Shown: positions 32,074 through 34,653 of the stretch, one piece after another
Layout of the letters: each line of letters begins with the position of its first letter
Numbering within the stretch: the stretch's first letter is position 1
NCBI GenBank assembly: GCA_000697665.1
Contig: KL197726.1
Coordinates: 88,435-123,087, forward strand
Source of the DNA: Jaapia argillacea MUCL 33604
Taxonomy: Eukaryota; Basidiomycota; Agaricomycetes; Jaapiales; Jaapiaceae
Reading direction: 5' to 3'
DNA length: 34,653 nt
Translations under genes and position numbers: made by a program
The notes under the pieces: model-generated
Told to the model about the DNA's origin: nothing
What the model saw: only the letters and a program-made list of their open reading frames with translations
Database searches by the model: none

Positions 32074-34053
32074 TGCTCATTCAAGCTTGCACAGAAATCT
32101 AAATCCCGAATTCCAACAGCTGCCGCCCACGAAGATCTAATCCATCTCGCCTTGGACTGGTACCATGATGATCACGATACCCCTCAGAAACCCAGCCTTT
32201 GCTTCACGGCAGGCAAATTTGGTCTCACTAGGACCATGTTCACTAACAGAGTGCACAGTAAACAAGGTCAATGCAAAGCCCATGTTCCCCAGCAACTCCT
32301 TGTACCTGAAGAAGAGACTATTCTTGTCAAGTACTTTCTGGGTTTGGCTGACTGTGGCTTTCCTGGGAGTGTGAAGGCACTCTGTGAAGGTGCTGACCTT
32401 CTCATACGACATCGCAGACCAGATTTCCATGGTGTTGGAAAAAACTGGCAATACAGATTCCTAGCTTGGCATCCAGAGCTATCATCAGCATGGTGTAGAG
32501 CCTTGGACTGAACAAGGGCAAATGCAGCAAACCCTGAGTCGGCGAAGGTGTTCTATGATCTTGTAAGCTCACCTCCACATCTCCATTCTTCTATTCCTCA
32601 CTGTCCTATTTAGCTAGAAGGTTATGTCCAGCAACATAACCTAACACGAGATAGGATTTGGAATATGGATGAGAAGGGCTGAATCCTCAGTCACATTCAG
32701 GCTGCACGAGTTTTGGTTCATCGGGGCTCACCTGCCCCAGCCATTCAAGGTCCATTTTATATCCTTCATTATGTGTATTCATACTGATTTCATGCCTCAG
32801 ATGGAAATCAAGAACTCATCACCATGATCGAATGCATCTGCACTGACAGGACATCCCTACCCCCTACCTACATATTCAAGGGCAAGAATCTTCAATCATC
32901 ATGGATTGATTCTGATCCCATCAACGCAAACTATGCCGTCTCACCATCAGGGTGGACAGATAACGAGCTTGGAGTATATTGGATCGAGAAGATGTTTGAT
33001 CAAGAAACTCAAGATGAAGCTGACGATGCAAGGCTTCTGACTCTCGATGGTCAAACCTCCCATGTGTCCTTCGAGTTTGGTTGGTATGCTCGAGAACATT
33101 CAATTGACTTACTTTGCCTCCCTTTGCATTCCACAGCCTTCCTGCAACCGGAAGATGTTGTGATTTTCAGTCTGCTGGCTCAAGTGTGGTCAAATAAAGT
33201 TGATGCCCATGGAAGAGCAGGAATGACTGTGACAAAGCACAATTTTGCTGGGTATGTGGACAAGGCTTCTGATTTCTTCTATTCAAGGGGTTTACACTAT
33301 CTGCAGACTCTATGCTCGTGCACAAGTCCAGGTGTTCGTACCACAACTTATCCAGAAGGCTTTTGAAGCAACTGGCATCTTCCCGTTCAACCGAAACTGT
33401 GTTGATCTCTGTCATGTGGCCCCTGCAAAAGTTGCAGATCGTGGATCTCTCCCTCTTCAACCATCGCTGCTCATCAACTCCCTTTCTCAATCGGAATCCG
33501 TTGTTTCTGCAAGGTCTGAACCATCCATGAGGGATGATACCACCTTTGACCTCAGCCACCTCACTGCCGTGCTTGAACTCGAACCAGTCAATGCCAACAT
33601 GGAAGAAGTACAGGCCTGTCTTGGGGCAACTTTAGCAGAGCTTCGTATGTCTGCAGCACATGAATCTCTAACAATGCGACAGGTAGAGGAGATTGAAAAA
33701 TGCCAAACTATGCGAAAGGACGGGCAGTGACAAAAGGTTGGGGGCGCTCGCTTCTTGACTCATGGTGAAGCATGGAATATCATCAAGAGACAGCATGGTG
33801 AGATGGTGCAGAAGCAGGCTGCCTGAGGGAGAGGTCGTGGCTGCAGTCGCAGTCGTGGTCGAGGCTGGGGATGTAGAGGGTTGCCGCAGAAGTGAGGCTG
33901 TTTGTTGAGTGAGTCATCAATCTCTGACAAGGAAAATGGGTTGCCAGATGCAAAGAGGGTCTGTAGGGAGGAGGTGGGGTTCTTGTCGTCAAGTGATGGT
34001 GAAATGTCAGTTGATGAAGATTTGATCCTTCACCCAGCCTACTTTAGTGAGTA
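32074..34053 (+). pseudogene. Pogo/Tigger-like DDE transposase, inactivated by in-frame TGA codons
   Basis: Tc1/mariner-superfamily transposase of the pogo type. The reading has KSKSRIPTAAAHEDLIHLAL and a psq-like DNA-binding part, then a CENP-B-like part (RRPDFHGVGKNWQYRFLAWH). NMDEKG (first catalytic Asp), IECICTDRTSLPPTYIFKGK, LLTLDGQTSH (second Asp), CLPLHSTAFLQPEDVVIF (third Asp) and KAFEATGIFPFNRN follow. Three clean introns keep the frame: 32563-32613, 32750-32800 and 33252-33306. Five in-frame stops are all TGA: 32509, 32680, 33728, 33824 and 33893 (first bases). The natural stop appears to be TAA at 34051-34053. No in-frame ATG lies between the TAA at 32050 and the first conserved codons, so the start is lost or in another exon. 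No terminal inverted repeats were identified. Confidence 0.82.
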
Positions 34054-34653
34054 ACTTGGGACAAAGTCCATTTTCTCACAAACAACTATACTACCTTGGT
34101 CAGAGAATTCTGCCCTTGTAACCTTACCATGTATATGTCTGTTTAATACTCCAAAGTGAAGTTTTTGTCATCTCAGAAAAACTTAGTGTGACATCGTTTT
34201 GAGGGGATGTTTTCATTACACCTGTATGCAGACTAGCAGAACATGAGCTGCTGAGGGGTCTTCCTTATGATTCAAGCAATACATAGCCTGGGAGAAACTG
34301 ATTACAATCTCCACATTGCGTTGTGATTGGATGCGCTGTCAGGCGACCCAATGGTCCCTTGCCTGAACGTATGTTTTTCTGCCATCTTGTCAAGACTTGT
34401 TGCAGTGCTCACCGTCAGACCTCTTCCCCCTCCCTTTCCTTATGCTTGACCAACAGACAACAGTCATATACACTTTTCTTCCTCCTATCACCGTACCATG
34501 TCCCCTATTTGCACACCTTATATACATGAATACTGGACATCCTCAAACCCCTTTAGTCACCCACCCAAGTCTCATATAACTTGTAACTATAACCCACCAC
34601 AAAACCCAGTCGTATACTCATTGCATATACCATCCTGTGCCTGTCTCCCAAAT
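34054..34653. other. Right-hand end, no gene recognised
   Basis: A perfect 8-bp inverted repeat AAGTTTTT/AAAAACTT with a 10-base loop lies near 34158-34184. The last 250 bases are pyrimidine-rich with a TATATAC phrase. It may be the edge of another repeat that continues off the window. Confidence 0.35.

Noticed and set aside
1-34653. CRISPR array, biosynthetic gene cluster or bacterial-type defence island
   Set aside because: No regularly spaced identical repeats, no synthase or effector genes; all recognisable genes are ordinary fungal or transposon genes.

Overview
The window looks like a piece of a filamentous basidiomycete genome, probably an agaricomycete. The protein-coding genes carry many short introns (about 47-65 nt, GT..AG with CTAAC/CTGAC-like branch sites). 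The tryptophan gene is the fungal three-domain fusion, and there are two class I hydrophobins, a NoxR-type NADPH-oxidase regulator and a Slt2-type MAP kinase with basidiomycete-like exon structure. All exon structures were reconstructed by eye from splice signals, frame continuity and family motifs; no alignment or transcript data were used.

Layout. 1-6.6 kb is repeat-rich: a Ty3-like 3' LTR, a broken Harbinger transposase with an inverted second remnant, a degenerate pyrimidine-rich tandem repeat, one unrecognised multi-exon gene (about 4.4-5.8 kb) and a probable solo LTR. 7.4-13.5 kb is a gene-dense block, all on the minus strand: PXR1/PINX1 G-patch protein, a small hemerythrin-like HHE protein and NoxR (TPR + PB1). 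A 767-bp foldback hAT-type MITE sits directly upstream of PXR1. 15.2-18.5 kb is an intact GMC oxidoreductase cut into 25 exons, two of them 8 and 12 nt. 18.5-20.7 kb holds small or fragmentary pieces, including a two-helix membrane peptide and a gag-like remnant. 20.7-26.6 kb is conserved core sequence: a metallo-beta-lactamase-fold hydrolase head to head with TRP1 (188 bp between start codons), then TRP1 tail to tail with the Slt2/Mpk1 MAP kinase. 27.6-30.1 kb holds two near-identical class I hydrophobin genes transcribed away from each other, each with a TATA box. 32.1-34.05 kb is a pogo-like DDE transposase whose exon structure and DDD residues survive but which is interrupted by five in-frame stops, all TGA.

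Functional links are modest. NoxR (Nox complex regulator), the Mpk1 cell-wall-integrity kinase and the hydrophobins all belong to hyphal growth and surface biology, but their closeness may be chance. No CRISPR array, canonical biosynthetic cluster or clearly new multi-gene system was seen. The most unusual structures are the foldback MITE with tRNA-like arms at the PXR1 promoter, the extreme intron density of the GMC gene, the hydrophobin twins, and the TGA-only decay of the pogo element.
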